Shown here in pieces: positions 27,476 through 36,251 of a DNA stretch of 64,000 bases (within the stretch, counting starts at the first letter, position 1; each line of letters begins with the position of its first letter). A model generated the notes under the pieces. The model searched no databases and was not told where the DNA came from. It saw only the letters and a program-made list of their open reading frames with translations. The stretch lies in NCBI GenBank assembly GCA_000802095.1, contig JUEB01000024.1, forward strand, positions 124,001-188,000, read 5' to 3'. The translations under genes were made by a program, and so were the position numbers. Source of the stretch: Peptococcaceae bacterium BICA1-7 (GTDB lineage Bacteria; Bacillota; Desulfotomaculia; Desulfotomaculales; Desulfocucumaceae).

Positions 27476-28237
27476 GTGGAAGGCATTTGGGGATATGTTG
27501 CAGGTCTGTTTGCAAACTACGGTCAGTTTTTCTCTTGGGATGCTATATATGCAGTAGTCACTGATCCGGTTAGTTGGGGAATTGTTTTCTGGTTGGTTAT
27601 ATTGGAAGGCTTACTGTCTTGCGATAATGCCCTGGTACTGGCGGTAGTGGTCAATCGTCTGCCGAAGCATCAGCAGAAGAAGGCTCTATTGTATGGTATA
27701 TGGGGTGCGTATGTATTCCGGTTTCTGGCAATTGGCCTGGGTACCTATCTTATTAAATTCAAGTGGATACAGATTTTCGGCGCTGGATACCTGCTTTGGA
27801 TGGCTGCAAAATACTTTCTTTCCAAGAGAGCTGAAGCCGGAGACGATGATGGGGCGCCTGTTGTCAGAAAAGGTGGCTTCTGGGATACATTTTGGGGCGT
27901 GGTCGTAACTGTTGAATTAATGGATATTTCCTTTAGTGTTGACAGCATCCTGGCGGCCTTTGCAATGAGTGACAAGGTCTGGGTTCTGTTCCTTGGCGGT
28001 TTGTTGGGTATTCTAATGATGAGGGGAGTGGCTACAGTTTTTATTAAGCTACTGGAGAAATACCCCACTTTGGAATCCGCTGCTTACGTTCTAATCGCTT
28101 TAATTGGCGGTAAGCTTATGGGTCAGGCCTTCGACTTCCACGTGCCGCATTACGCATTCTTCTCAGTGATGGCAGCAGTATTGCTGGGGACAATTATACT
28201 TCATCATATCCGTGAAGGTGGTAAAAAAACCACATGA
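27476..28237 (+). CDS. TerC-family integral membrane protein
   Basis: 253 aa with about seven membrane helices. It carries the paired TerC motifs EGLLSCDNALVLAVVV (about 44-59) and VELMDISFSVDSILAAFAMS (with the conserved Asp residues). TerC proteins are linked to metal (manganese) efflux during protein secretion and interact with TerD proteins. GTG start behind AAGGAGG. It overlaps the next gene by four bases (B. subtilis YceF equivalent). Confidence 0.93.
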   Translation: MEGIWGYVAGLFANYGQFFSWDAIYAVVTDPVSWGIVFWLVILEGLLSCDNALVLAVVVNRLPKHQQKKALLYGIWGAYVFRFLAIGLGTYLIKFKWIQIFGAGYLLWMAAKYFLSKRAEAGDDDGAPVVRKGGFWDTFWGVVVTVELMDISFSVDSILAAFAMSDKVWVLFLGGLLGILMMRGVATVFIKLLEKYPTLESAAYVLIALIGGKLMGQAFDFHVPHYAFFSVMAAVLLGTIILHHIREGGKKTT

Positions 28238-29400
28238 TCTATTTTGATTATCTGAGCAGGGAACAAAAGCAGAGGATATTCTATATTCCTCCGGAGGAAT
28301 TGGATGCAGGTAAGGAAACACTGGCCTATGCTCTAGGCGCCATTATTTATATGCCGGCGAACTCTATGGCTATTCAAAAGCTGATAGATAACGAAATTCC
28401 CGGCCTGGTTTCTACAGTGTTATGCCTGGAGGATGGGGTAGATGACAGGGAGGTTGACTTTGCCGAAGAGAACCTTGCTCTCCAATTGAAAACCCTTCTT
28501 TTTCAAAAGGAAAAGGGGGGTTGTATCCCCTTTATCTTTGTTAGGGTCAGGAATGTAGAACAGTTCAAAAAGCTTACAGAGAAACTTGGCCCGACACTTT
28601 CTGTGTTGAGTGGATTTGTATTTCCAAAGTTTGATACTGCTGTAGGCTTTGAATATTTTGAACACCTTGCAGAGCTAAACGGGCAAATTGGTAAAACACT
28701 ATATGGCATGCCTATATTGGAGGGACCGGGAGTAATTCACCTGGAGTCCAGGGCAGGACAACTTCTCAAAATAAAGGACCTGCTCGATCGATACAAGGAC
28801 CTGGTTCTTAATGTCCGTATGGGGGCCACTGATTTATCAGGGCTGTATGGCCTCCGCAGGAGCCCTGAGCTCACCGTTTACGATATTGAGGTGATCCGGG
28901 ACTTTATTGCCGACCTGGTCAATGTATTTGGCAGGCCCTGCGATGGATATGTTATCTCCGGTCCGGTCTGGGAATACTTCTCTTCTGGTTTCAGGATTCT
29001 AAAGCCTCAATTAAGACAAACTCCTTTTCGGGAACATTTTGGTAAAGATGGCAAAAGGTTGCGTCAGGATTTGCTTTGCAGATATATTGACGGACTTATT
29101 CGTGAAGTGATGTTTGATAAGGCAAATGGCTTAATTGGCAAGACAGTAATTCACCCTAGCCACATCCTGCCGGTGCAGGCACTTTATACTGTAACCCACG
29201 AAGAATATTGCGATGCCAGAGATATCCTGGATAATGATGGTTATGGTGGGGTCACAAAGAGTATCTATAATAACAAAATGAATGAATCTAAACCCCATAC
29301 CAACTGGGCAAGAAAGATTATGACACTGTCAAGGATATACGGAGTGTTAAATGAAAGGTATGACTATACAAGCATTATCTGCGAAGAAAATAAGTTATAG
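28234..29400 (+). CDS. Ter-associated HpcH/HpaI-citrate-lyase-like C-C bond lyase
   Basis: 388-aa TIM-barrel protein of the citrate lyase beta-like superfamily that occurs in Ter gene clusters. Barrel-strand motifs include LVSTVLCLEDGVDDREV, FIFVRVRNVEQF, VLNVRMGATDLSGLYGLRRS and IGKTVIHPSHILPVQALYTV. It is translationally coupled to terC and overlaps the next gene by 50 bp. In the published Ter-system model it supplies a C-C bond lysis step for a nucleoside-like metabolite; the actual reaction is unproven. Confidence 0.85.
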   Translation: MIYFDYLSREQKQRIFYIPPEELDAGKETLAYALGAIIYMPANSMAIQKLIDNEIPGLVSTVLCLEDGVDDREVDFAEENLALQLKTLLFQKEKGGCIPFIFVRVRNVEQFKKLTEKLGPTLSVLSGFVFPKFDTAVGFEYFEHLAELNGQIGKTLYGMPILEGPGVIHLESRAGQLLKIKDLLDRYKDLVLNVRMGATDLSGLYGLRRSPELTVYDIEVIRDFIADLVNVFGRPCDGYVISGPVWEYFSSGFRILKPQLRQTPFREHFGKDGKRLRQDLLCRYIDGLIREVMFDKANGLIGKTVIHPSHILPVQALYTVTHEEYCDARDILDNDGYGGVTKSIYNNKMNESKPHTNWARKIMTLSRIYGVLNERYDYTSIICEENKL

Positions 29401-30691
29401 TATATTGGATTGTCTTTCAGTTAGTATAAAAGCGGAAGAAAATCCCTATTCTTTGCCCCTCGGGCGCATCTTCTCGATGGCAGCAAGAAACAACCCCAAA
29501 AGGAGCTACCTATTTGTCAGTAAACTAATTGGCAAACATATCCCTGTACGTCCCCAAGTCCCCTTAATTACCGGATTCCTTTTGGCCTCAAGACTTGCGG
29601 AAACCCTGGGGCTTCCGGTAAGTAAGGAAAAGATCAATGAGGCTGCTAATTTATTGTCGATGGATTTAGATTATCATTTCCAGAGTCCATCGTATAACTT
29701 TTCCGTGAAATCTTTGTTTATAGGTTTTGCTGAGACTGCTACTGCGCTTGGTCATTCTGTATTCAGTTCCTTTACAGGAGATATTCGCTTTCTCCATACA
29801 ACAAGGGAAAATGTTGAAGGCGCATACGATACTATTTACTTTACAGAGGAGCACTGCCATGCGCCTGATCAGAGGTGCCTTATAGGCAATGAATCCCTTA
29901 TGCGGGATAATGAACTTGTGGTGTTGATTGACGACGAAATCACTTCGGGCAATACATGCCTGAATATAATAAAAACAATTCAAAAAAAATACCCCCAAAA
30001 GAGATATGCCGTTTTAACCATCCTTGACTGGCGATCTGAAGAGGCCAAAGAAAAGTACCTTCAAGTGGAGCAAGAGTTAGGAGTCACAATAGAAGTCGTA
30101 TCCCTTATAAGGGGTTTTTTTGGATCAGAGGGGGATTCCCCGGTTCTTGATGAACCATTATCTGCCATCATAGGCCGTATGCCTGAAGTTGATATGTTAT
30201 ATCAAAATATGCTGTGTGATATTAATATATCCTGCCAAAACGATAAAAGCCTTACCTATCTGGGATTTACCGGACGTTTCGGGATGGACGGAAGAGATAA
30301 TGGTTTATTGCATACCCAGGCAGAGGAGATAGGTAAAAAGCTCTCCAAAATCAGGAAGGGTAAAAAGACACTGTGCCTTGGCACAGGAGAGTTCATGTAT
30401 ATACCTTTCCTGATCTCACGGTTTATGGGTGACGGTATTATGGTGCAGTCAACAACACGCAGCCCTGTGCATCCTCGCTTAACAGAGGACTATGCCGTTA
30501 AGTATTCCATAACCTTCAAGGACCCTTTCAGACAAGATATAAAAAACTTTATATATAATATCCCTCCCAACTGCTACGATGAAGTGTTTGTATTCTGGGA
30601 AAGAAAGGTTTTGCCGGAACAGGTTGCCCCACTGGTTCAATCATTTAAGCAAGCAGGCATAAAGAACATTTCATTCGTCAGCTTCTGCTGA
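29351..30691 (+). CDS. Ter-associated phosphoribosyltransferase with TRSP domain
   Basis: 446 aa. The PRTase half contains the PRPP loop VVLIDDEITSGNTCLNI (about 195-211) after the family-specific FSMAARNNPKRSYLFVSKLI and GKHIPV. The C-terminal TRSP domain has TLCLGTGEFMYIPFLI and TTRSPVHP, which name it. Start ATG 29351 or 29360; both lie in the end of the lyase gene. Proposed role is base-ribose-phosphate joining in the Ter metabolite pathway. Confidence 0.87.
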   Translation: MKGMTIQALSAKKISYSILDCLSVSIKAEENPYSLPLGRIFSMAARNNPKRSYLFVSKLIGKHIPVRPQVPLITGFLLASRLAETLGLPVSKEKINEAANLLSMDLDYHFQSPSYNFSVKSLFIGFAETATALGHSVFSSFTGDIRFLHTTRENVEGAYDTIYFTEEHCHAPDQRCLIGNESLMRDNELVVLIDDEITSGNTCLNIIKTIQKKYPQKRYAVLTILDWRSEEAKEKYLQVEQELGVTIEVVSLIRGFFGSEGDSPVLDEPLSAIIGRMPEVDMLYQNMLCDINISCQNDKSLTYLGFTGRFGMDGRDNGLLHTQAEEIGKKLSKIRKGKKTLCLGTGEFMYIPFLISRFMGDGIMVQSTTRSPVHPRLTEDYAVKYSITFKDPFRQDIKNFIYNIPPNCYDEVFVFWERKVLPEQVAPLVQSFKQAGIKNISFVSFC

Positions 30692-30696
30692 TTTAC

Positions 30697-31881
30697 TTGG
30701 AGGTGCCCATTATAAACAAAGCTGAATACAGCATCTATGGAAACCTTAAGGATTATCCGAGAATTCCTGATCCCGCGCCTCTGGGAAGCTATACGGCCAA
30801 TGATGTAATCTTCTTATTAAAAGATATTGGCCCATATATTAAAGAACAGGGGAACGAGGAAAGGGAAAGAGCAGTTCAAAGTGGTAAGCACTATTCAGAA
30901 ATGCTGCCCATTGAATACAAACCCAGCCGGGAATATATTGATTTGTTCCATAAGTCCTTGAAAGATACGGTATATAGACTTGCCACCGCCACGGCTATTG
31001 TTTCGGAAACTATTATAAAAAAGCGTGGTAAAAATGTGGTGCTGGTTTCCCTTGCCAGAGCGGGTACTCCTGTAGGGGTTCTTATAAAAAGATATATTCA
31101 TCGTTTTTATGGTGTAAATATGCCCCATTATAGTATTTCGATCATTCGAGACAAGGGTATTGATAAGAATGCCATGATTTATTTGCTTCAAAGGCACCCG
31201 GGCTGCGAGATTCAATTCATTGACGGGTGGACAGGCAAAGGCGTAATTACTATGGAGTTATTTAAGTCTGTCCTGGACTTTGAGAGGCAGCTAGGTATGA
31301 ATGAAAATACAATTTGTAAAGATATAGCGGTTTTAGCGGATCCCGGATATTGCGCGAATATCTTCGGCACAAGGGATGATTTCCTTATCCCAAGCGCTTG
31401 TCTTAATTCAACGGTTTCCGGTTTAATGTCCAGAACGGTTTGCAGAACTGACCTGATAGGCACTTTGGATTTCCATGGCGCTAAATATTACCGGGAACTC
31501 TTAGACGAAGACCTCTCTAACTATTTTGTTGACGCTGTCGATAAATGTTTCGTCGAGGTCTATAGAAATGCCCTGAGGATTTTACAAGACAATCCTGATA
31601 TTGGAGTGGACAGGCACCCTGCCTGGATAGGTAAAAAGGAAACCCATAAGATTCAAATGAAGTTTGGAATTAAAAACATTAGTTATGTAAAGCCGGGGGT
31701 TGGAGAAACTACCAGAGTTCTCCTGCGGCGGGTGCCATGGAAAATACTGGTTAAATGCGCTAAAAACCCTGACATTAAGCACATTCAACTGCTTGCAGAG
31801 GACAGGGGGGTACCGGTAGAGGAATATCCCAATATAAATTATTCCTGCTATGGTCTTATCAAAACAATGGAGGAAATGTAA
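30697..31881 (+). CDS. Ter-associated PRTase with C-terminal PELOTA RNA-binding domain
   Basis: 394 aa. The N-terminal two-thirds match the Ter-cluster PRTase_3-like family (VLVSLARAGTPVGVLIKRYI, HYSISIIRDKGID, IQFIDGWTGKGVITMEL). Residues ~330-394 look like the PELOTA_1 domain (GVGETTRVLLRRVPWKILVK, HIQLLAEDRGVPVEEYPNIN). The start is unclear: TTG 30697 overlaps the GGAGG site (30699-30703), while the well-spaced codon is ATT 30709. The stop overlaps the next start (TAATG). Confidence 0.82.
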   Translation: MEVPIINKAEYSIYGNLKDYPRIPDPAPLGSYTANDVIFLLKDIGPYIKEQGNEERERAVQSGKHYSEMLPIEYKPSREYIDLFHKSLKDTVYRLATATAIVSETIIKKRGKNVVLVSLARAGTPVGVLIKRYIHRFYGVNMPHYSISIIRDKGIDKNAMIYLLQRHPGCEIQFIDGWTGKGVITMELFKSVLDFERQLGMNENTICKDIAVLADPGYCANIFGTRDDFLIPSACLNSTVSGLMSRTVCRTDLIGTLDFHGAKYYRELLDEDLSNYFVDAVDKCFVEVYRNALRILQDNPDIGVDRHPAWIGKKETHKIQMKFGIKNISYVKPGVGETTRVLLRRVPWKILVKCAKNPDIKHIQLLAEDRGVPVEEYPNINYSCYGLIKTMEEM

Positions 31882-32669
31882 TGATTTTTGCCAGTGATCT
31901 GGACCGTACGCTCATTTACTCGGATAAGTTCCTGCAAAGTTTCTCCGGGCAGGCCATAGCAGTGGAAACTGGCAAGTATTTCTCTTACATGACCGAACGT
32001 TCAGTAGACTTGCTTAAACATATTGTCAGCAAAGCAATTTTTGTCCCCTGTACCACAAGAACCATCGAACAGTACCAGCGCATACAATTCTTTCAAAATG
32101 TAGTGACGCCTAAGTTTTCGGTTGTCAGTAACGGGGCTAATCTCCTGGTGGACGGTGCATTAGACATAGGATACAATAAAAAAATTCACAAAACAATAGC
32201 AGATGAATGTGCTGCAGGTGAGGTTGTTCTGAGGGAATTTTATAAACTGGCGGGTGATCAGTGGACTCAGCCGATTCGCCAGGCAGACGGCGCGTTTTAT
32301 TACTGTATTATAGACAGGGACAAAGCACCGCTCCAGGAGTTGGCTGATTTTAGCAGATGGGCGCAGGAACAGAAATGGGATATATCAATACAGGGTAGAA
32401 AACTTTATCTGGTTCCCCAGGTTATTAATAAATGGTCGGCAATAAAAAGAGTGGCCGAGATTACGGGTGATGACAGGATTATCGGCGCCGGGGATTCTTT
32501 GTTGGACATGCCTCTTATTAAGGGGGCACATAACTCTATATCTCCTGCTCATGGCGAATTATACGATCAGTTTGGTAAGTCGGGTAATTTTTTGTTTACA
32601 CAGTCTTCAGGAATGATTGCCGGGGAAGAAATTTTAAATAAGGTAGTTAGCTGGTTAATATCTGAATAG
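31881..32669 (+). CDS. Ter-associated HAD-superfamily phosphatase
   Basis: 262 aa. HAD motif I is FASDLDRTLIYSDKF (Asp5/Asp7 region), motif II VPCTTRTIEQY and motif IV IIGAGDSLLDMPLI. The cap is C2-like as in sucrose-phosphate/mannosyl phosphatases. It probably dephosphorylates the product of the PRTase steps. Directly coupled to the PELOTA-PRTase gene. Confidence 0.87.
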   Translation: MIFASDLDRTLIYSDKFLQSFSGQAIAVETGKYFSYMTERSVDLLKHIVSKAIFVPCTTRTIEQYQRIQFFQNVVTPKFSVVSNGANLLVDGALDIGYNKKIHKTIADECAAGEVVLREFYKLAGDQWTQPIRQADGAFYYCIIDRDKAPLQELADFSRWAQEQKWDISIQGRKLYLVPQVINKWSAIKRVAEITGDDRIIGAGDSLLDMPLIKGAHNSISPAHGELYDQFGKSGNFLFTQSSGMIAGEEILNKVVSWLISE

Positions 32670-32735
32670 ATAGTTCTCTTATTTGGCGGCAGTATATTAA
32701 AATTATCTGATAAATTAGTATGAGGAGGCATTACT

Positions 32736-33416
32736 GTGAAATACAAAATACTATATCAAGGAGCGTTTCCTTTAGTTCAGATTAACCTGGAGCCTGGGGA
32801 GACCATAAAGGCAGAATCTGACGCCATGGTGGCTATGTCTACAGCCATTGATGTAGAAGGAAAGATGGATGGCGGTTTATTAGGAGGGCTTACCCGCATG
32901 ATAGCGGGAGAGAGCTTTTTCTTCCAGACCCTCACCGCCCGTAGGGGGGCTGGGGAGGTACTATTAGCTCCATCAATACCAGGGGATGTTGTTGATGTGG
33001 AATTGGACGGGTCCTATGGCCTTAACGTGCAAAAAGATGGCTTTCTTGCCGGTTCGGCCGCATTGCAGGTATCTACTAAAATGCAGAACCTCTCCCAGGG
33101 GTTATTCTCCGGTGAGGGTTTCTTCGTTGTTAAGGTAAGCGGTAAAGGGATTGTGTTTATTAATTCTTACGGCGGTATCCATATTATTAATCTCGAGCCC
33201 GGGCAGGAGTACGTTGTAGACAATAGCCACCTGGTAGCCTGGCCCGACTATATGCACTATACCATTGAGAAAGCATCCAGTGGATGGATTTCAACCTTTA
33301 CCTCCGGGGAAGTGGCAGTCTGCCGGTTCCGGGGACCGGGCCCTGTGATCATTCAAACAAGAAACCCCAGAGGATTTGGAAGTTGGATACGCCGATTTAT
33401 TCCATCAAGTAAATAA
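32736..33416 (+). CDS. AIM24/TIGR00266-family protein
   Basis: 226-aa all-beta protein of the AIM24 family (YKILYQGAFPLVQINLEPGE, AMVAMSTAIDVEGKMDGGLL, GSAALQVSTKMQNLSQGLFS, EPGQEYVVDNSHLVAWPDYM). The family's function is unknown; in bacteria it often occurs with TerD-like genes. GTG start behind GAGGAGG. It continues the Ter block. Confidence 0.88.
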   Translation: MKYKILYQGAFPLVQINLEPGETIKAESDAMVAMSTAIDVEGKMDGGLLGGLTRMIAGESFFFQTLTARRGAGEVLLAPSIPGDVVDVELDGSYGLNVQKDGFLAGSAALQVSTKMQNLSQGLFSGEGFFVVKVSGKGIVFINSYGGIHIINLEPGQEYVVDNSHLVAWPDYMHYTIEKASSGWISTFTSGEVAVCRFRGPGPVIIQTRNPRGFGSWIRRFIPSSK

Positions 33417-33479
33417 AAGATTTTTTATGTAACCGTAGAAAGAGTTGACTCCAGGGTTTAAAAGAGTGAGGTGGTTAAA

Positions 33480-34736
33480 GTGTCACTGACAGTTATGAGG
33501 GGGCAAAAAACAGATCTGACCAAAAGGTTTCCCGGCGTGACCGAGGTTATCGTGGGAATAGGCTGGGAGACTGGTATGAGCGGGATAGAGATTGACGCTG
33601 CTGCATTTATGCTTCAGGGGGACGGTAAGTGCCGGGGGGACGAAGACTTCATCTTCTATGGCAACCCAAGCGGTAGAAGCGGCTCCATCATGATTGAAAC
33701 TGCCGGAGCTTCGGATAAAGCGCAGCTAAAGGTCAACCTTAAAGCAATACCTTCCGACATAGAGCGAATTGCCTTTACCCTTACACTTTACGAGGGACCC
33801 AAAAGAGGCCATAACTTTGGACAAGTTCCCGGCTCATACATAAGGGTAGCCAGTACCGGGAATGAGGAGCTGATCCGCTTTAACATGGGAAGGGACTTCA
33901 GTACAGAAACAGCTATTGTGGTGGCTGAGCTCTATCGCCACAATGGTGAGTGGAAGTTCAACCCCGTTGCCATGGGTTATCAGGGAGGTTTGGCTGCTCT
34001 TTGCGGGGGATTTGGTATTATGGTAGCCGATGAACCAGCTAATCAACAACAAAAGGAAGCTGTCCCGGCCACTGATGTGCCGGGAGCCAAGGTTAAAGAA
34101 CAGCCTCAACAGAAAATAAACCTCAGTAAGATTGAACTGAAGAAAAAAGGCGATAAGATCAATCTTGAAAAGAAAGTCAATAATAAACTGGGTGAAATAC
34201 TTGTCAACCTAAACTGGAATCAAGTAAAAAAACCCGCCGGTTTCTTTGGGTCTGTCTTCGGTGGCGGTGGAGGGGTTGACCTTGATCTGGGCTGCTTTTA
34301 TGAGATGAAAAATGGTGATAAGAGTGTCATTCAGGCGCTTGGAAAATCTTTTGGAAACTACCAAAACTATCCCTATATTGCTTTGGATGGTGATGACAGG
34401 ACTGGTTCGGTAGCTTCCGGTGAAAACATCCGGATCAATGGCGACCGCATCCCTGAGTTTAAAAGAATACTTGTATTTGCCTATATCTACGAAGGTGTTA
34501 CAAACTGGGCCCAGGCAGATGGTGTTGTAGCAATTAAGCAGTCGGGAGGGCCCGATATTGTAGTAAGACTGGACGAGCATGACAACCGCATGATTATGTG
34601 CGCTATTGCTCTTATTGAAAATGTTAAAAATGAAACTTTCAGTATTGAGCGGATGGTTCGATATTTCTCGGGGCACAAGGAAATGGACCAGGCATTCGGA
34701 TGGGGCATGCGCTGGAAGGTAGGTCGTAAAGATTAA
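33480..34736 (+). CDS. TerD-TerA two-domain fusion
   Basis: 418 aa. Residues 1-180 are a TerD domain (GQKTDLTKRFPGVTEVIVGI, EIDAAAFMLQGDGKCRGDED). A linker rich in Gln, Lys and Pro (about 185-225) leads to a second TerD-like domain of TerA type (KINLEKKVNNKLGEILVNLN, VDLDLGCFYEMKNGDKSVIQ, FGWGMRWKVG) with a Gly-rich insert (FFGSVFGGGGG). GTG 33480 is spaced correctly from GAGG; GTG 33471 overlaps it. Last gene of the rightward Ter block. Confidence 0.9.
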   Translation: MSLTVMRGQKTDLTKRFPGVTEVIVGIGWETGMSGIEIDAAAFMLQGDGKCRGDEDFIFYGNPSGRSGSIMIETAGASDKAQLKVNLKAIPSDIERIAFTLTLYEGPKRGHNFGQVPGSYIRVASTGNEELIRFNMGRDFSTETAIVVAELYRHNGEWKFNPVAMGYQGGLAALCGGFGIMVADEPANQQQKEAVPATDVPGAKVKEQPQQKINLSKIELKKKGDKINLEKKVNNKLGEILVNLNWNQVKKPAGFFGSVFGGGGGVDLDLGCFYEMKNGDKSVIQALGKSFGNYQNYPYIALDGDDRTGSVASGENIRINGDRIPEFKRILVFAYIYEGVTNWAQADGVVAIKQSGGPDIVVRLDEHDNRMIMCAIALIENVKNETFSIERMVRYFSGHKEMDQAFGWGMRWKVGRKD

Positions 34737-34776
34737 AGAGTAAGGATGTAGGACAAGCCTTATATCGCGTAAAAGT

Positions 34777-34905
34777 TTATTCTCTAAAAAATTTGTCGCT
34801 GTATATACTGCGGTTCCTTAATATTTTGAAGATTTCCGAGCGTTGGGCAATAGCTATAGTGAATATTAATGCGGCCACCAGGGATGCCAAAATGGTCTCG
34901 CTCAA
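34777..34905 (-). CDS. candidate small membrane protein
   Basis: A 42-residue leftward frame starts at TTG (34905) with AGGTGA upstream. The sequence has one hydrophobic segment (ILASLVAALIFTIAIAQ, about 5-21) followed by a basic tail (KILRNRSIYSDKFFRE). It fits a small stress-linked membrane peptide. No homologue is recognised. The rest of the 400-bp gap holds only the shared terminator. Confidence 0.3.
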   Translation of the reverse strand: MSETILASLVAALIFTIAIAQRSEIFKILRNRSIYSDKFFRE

Positions 34906-35067
34906 AGCCAGTCACCTGCCCTGCAGTAACAATTTGCTATAGTATATGTTGAAGTTTTAAGTTTGCAACAAAGTACGACAATAATTTGTATGTTAGTATT
35001 TGCTAATCTTCCAGAAGAATGTAAATTTGGCTCAACTCACCGGTCTGCGGGCATGATGGGCGAATAA

Positions 35068-35096
35068 AAAAGAAGGCTGACGTACAGCCTTCTTTT
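35068..35096. terminator. bidirectional terminator between the Ter operons
   Basis: A 12-bp perfect stem AAAAGAAGGCTG/CAGCCTTCTTTT with loop ACGTA. It separates the rightward terD-terA fusion from the leftward telA and repeats the stem core seen at 16902-16930. Confidence 0.8.
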
Positions 35097-35136
35097 GGGT
35101 AAAAAATGTTGTAACTCTATTGTCTTACTTTAGTTT

Positions 35137-36231
35137 TTATTCAATAATTTTCCTGCTGGCAAAATCATTTTTCATTTGCTGTAAACGCTGGCTTCCTTCA
35201 AACCTTTTTTGCCGGTTGTCTTCCTGAATTTTCTTGGTTTCTTCTATTCCTTTTACGATAGTTTCCCAGGTTTTTTCCAGAGTTTCTATATTGACAAAAC
35301 TACCTGATGCCAGTTGAGCAGCCATTTTGGACTGCAATGCGTTGTTTTCTGCATTTCTCAGAAGCAGTTCATTAGTTTTTTCATCTAGAGCACTTATTGC
35401 TTTTGCTTGAATTTGCTGACGCTTTAACATGATAGAATCAATAATGCATCGTTTGAAAACAGGTATTGTTACTATAAATGCGGAGTTTATTTTTCTCACC
35501 AGATTATAGTTGCTATATGCCATCATCTTTATCTGAGGCATACTTTGTATGGCGATGTTTTCGGCCAACTTCAAATCATAAACCCTTTGTTCAAACATAT
35601 CTAAAAATTGCATCAGGTTGTTAAGCTCAAGCTGATCAGTGTTATTGCCCGATGATTCCGCTTTTCTTTGCATATTAGGTATTACCTTATTTTTAATCTC
35701 ATCAATTACTATTTCACCAGCAGCAATATATTGTTTTAGTTGTTCGTAATACTGTAGGTTTTTTTCATGCATAACCTCCAGTTGCTTATTAGCATTATTT
35801 ATTTCGGCCTCATATTGTTTAAGTGAAACAAAAACCTTATCAATCTCATCTCCCATAGTATGATATTTTTGAAATAATGCCTCTATAGTATCTTTAGCCA
35901 TGTTGAATATTCTTTGAAATAATCCCGGTTTTTTGGGTTGGAAATCTTTTATATCAAATTTTTCCATAATATTATTCAGATGCATTAATAATTGCCCCGA
36001 ATCTTCTATTTTTGTGGTTTCCATGGAATGAAGCAGGCTGTCGGCAAATTTTGATATTTCTTCCGCTGCTCCTTTCCCAAAAGTAACAATGCTACTGGGA
36101 TCATTAAGCTTGACCTGCTTGACAATGTTATTGACCACAGGGGAGTTTTGCACTCTAACAGTAATTTCATCTTTTTGTTTTTCCAAATCAAATTCCAGTG
36201 CAGATTGGTTTTCTTTGATTAAGTTATCCAT
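35137..36231 (-). CDS. telA: toxic anion resistance protein TelA (YceH-like)
   Basis: 364-aa TelA/KlaA family protein, the same size as B. subtilis YceH. Largely helical with long coiled-coil stretches (about 105-180 and 290-345). Motifs include VTFGKGAAEEISKFADSLLH, DTIEALFQKYHTMGDEIDKV and IPVFKRCIIDSIMLKRQQIQ. It gives tellurite and envelope-drug tolerance by an unknown mechanism. It follows the yceG-like gene by 20 bp. Confidence 0.92.
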   Translation of the reverse strand: MDNLIKENQSALEFDLEKQKDEITVRVQNSPVVNNIVKQVKLNDPSSIVTFGKGAAEEISKFADSLLHSMETTKIEDSGQLLMHLNNIMEKFDIKDFQPKKPGLFQRIFNMAKDTIEALFQKYHTMGDEIDKVFVSLKQYEAEINNANKQLEVMHEKNLQYYEQLKQYIAAGEIVIDEIKNKVIPNMQRKAESSGNNTDQLELNNLMQFLDMFEQRVYDLKLAENIAIQSMPQIKMMAYSNYNLVRKINSAFIVTIPVFKRCIIDSIMLKRQQIQAKAISALDEKTNELLLRNAENNALQSKMAAQLASGSFVNIETLEKTWETIVKGIEETKKIQEDNRQKRFEGSQRLQQMKNDFASRKIIE

Positions 36232-36251
36232 ACTAATCCTCCTCTATAAAA

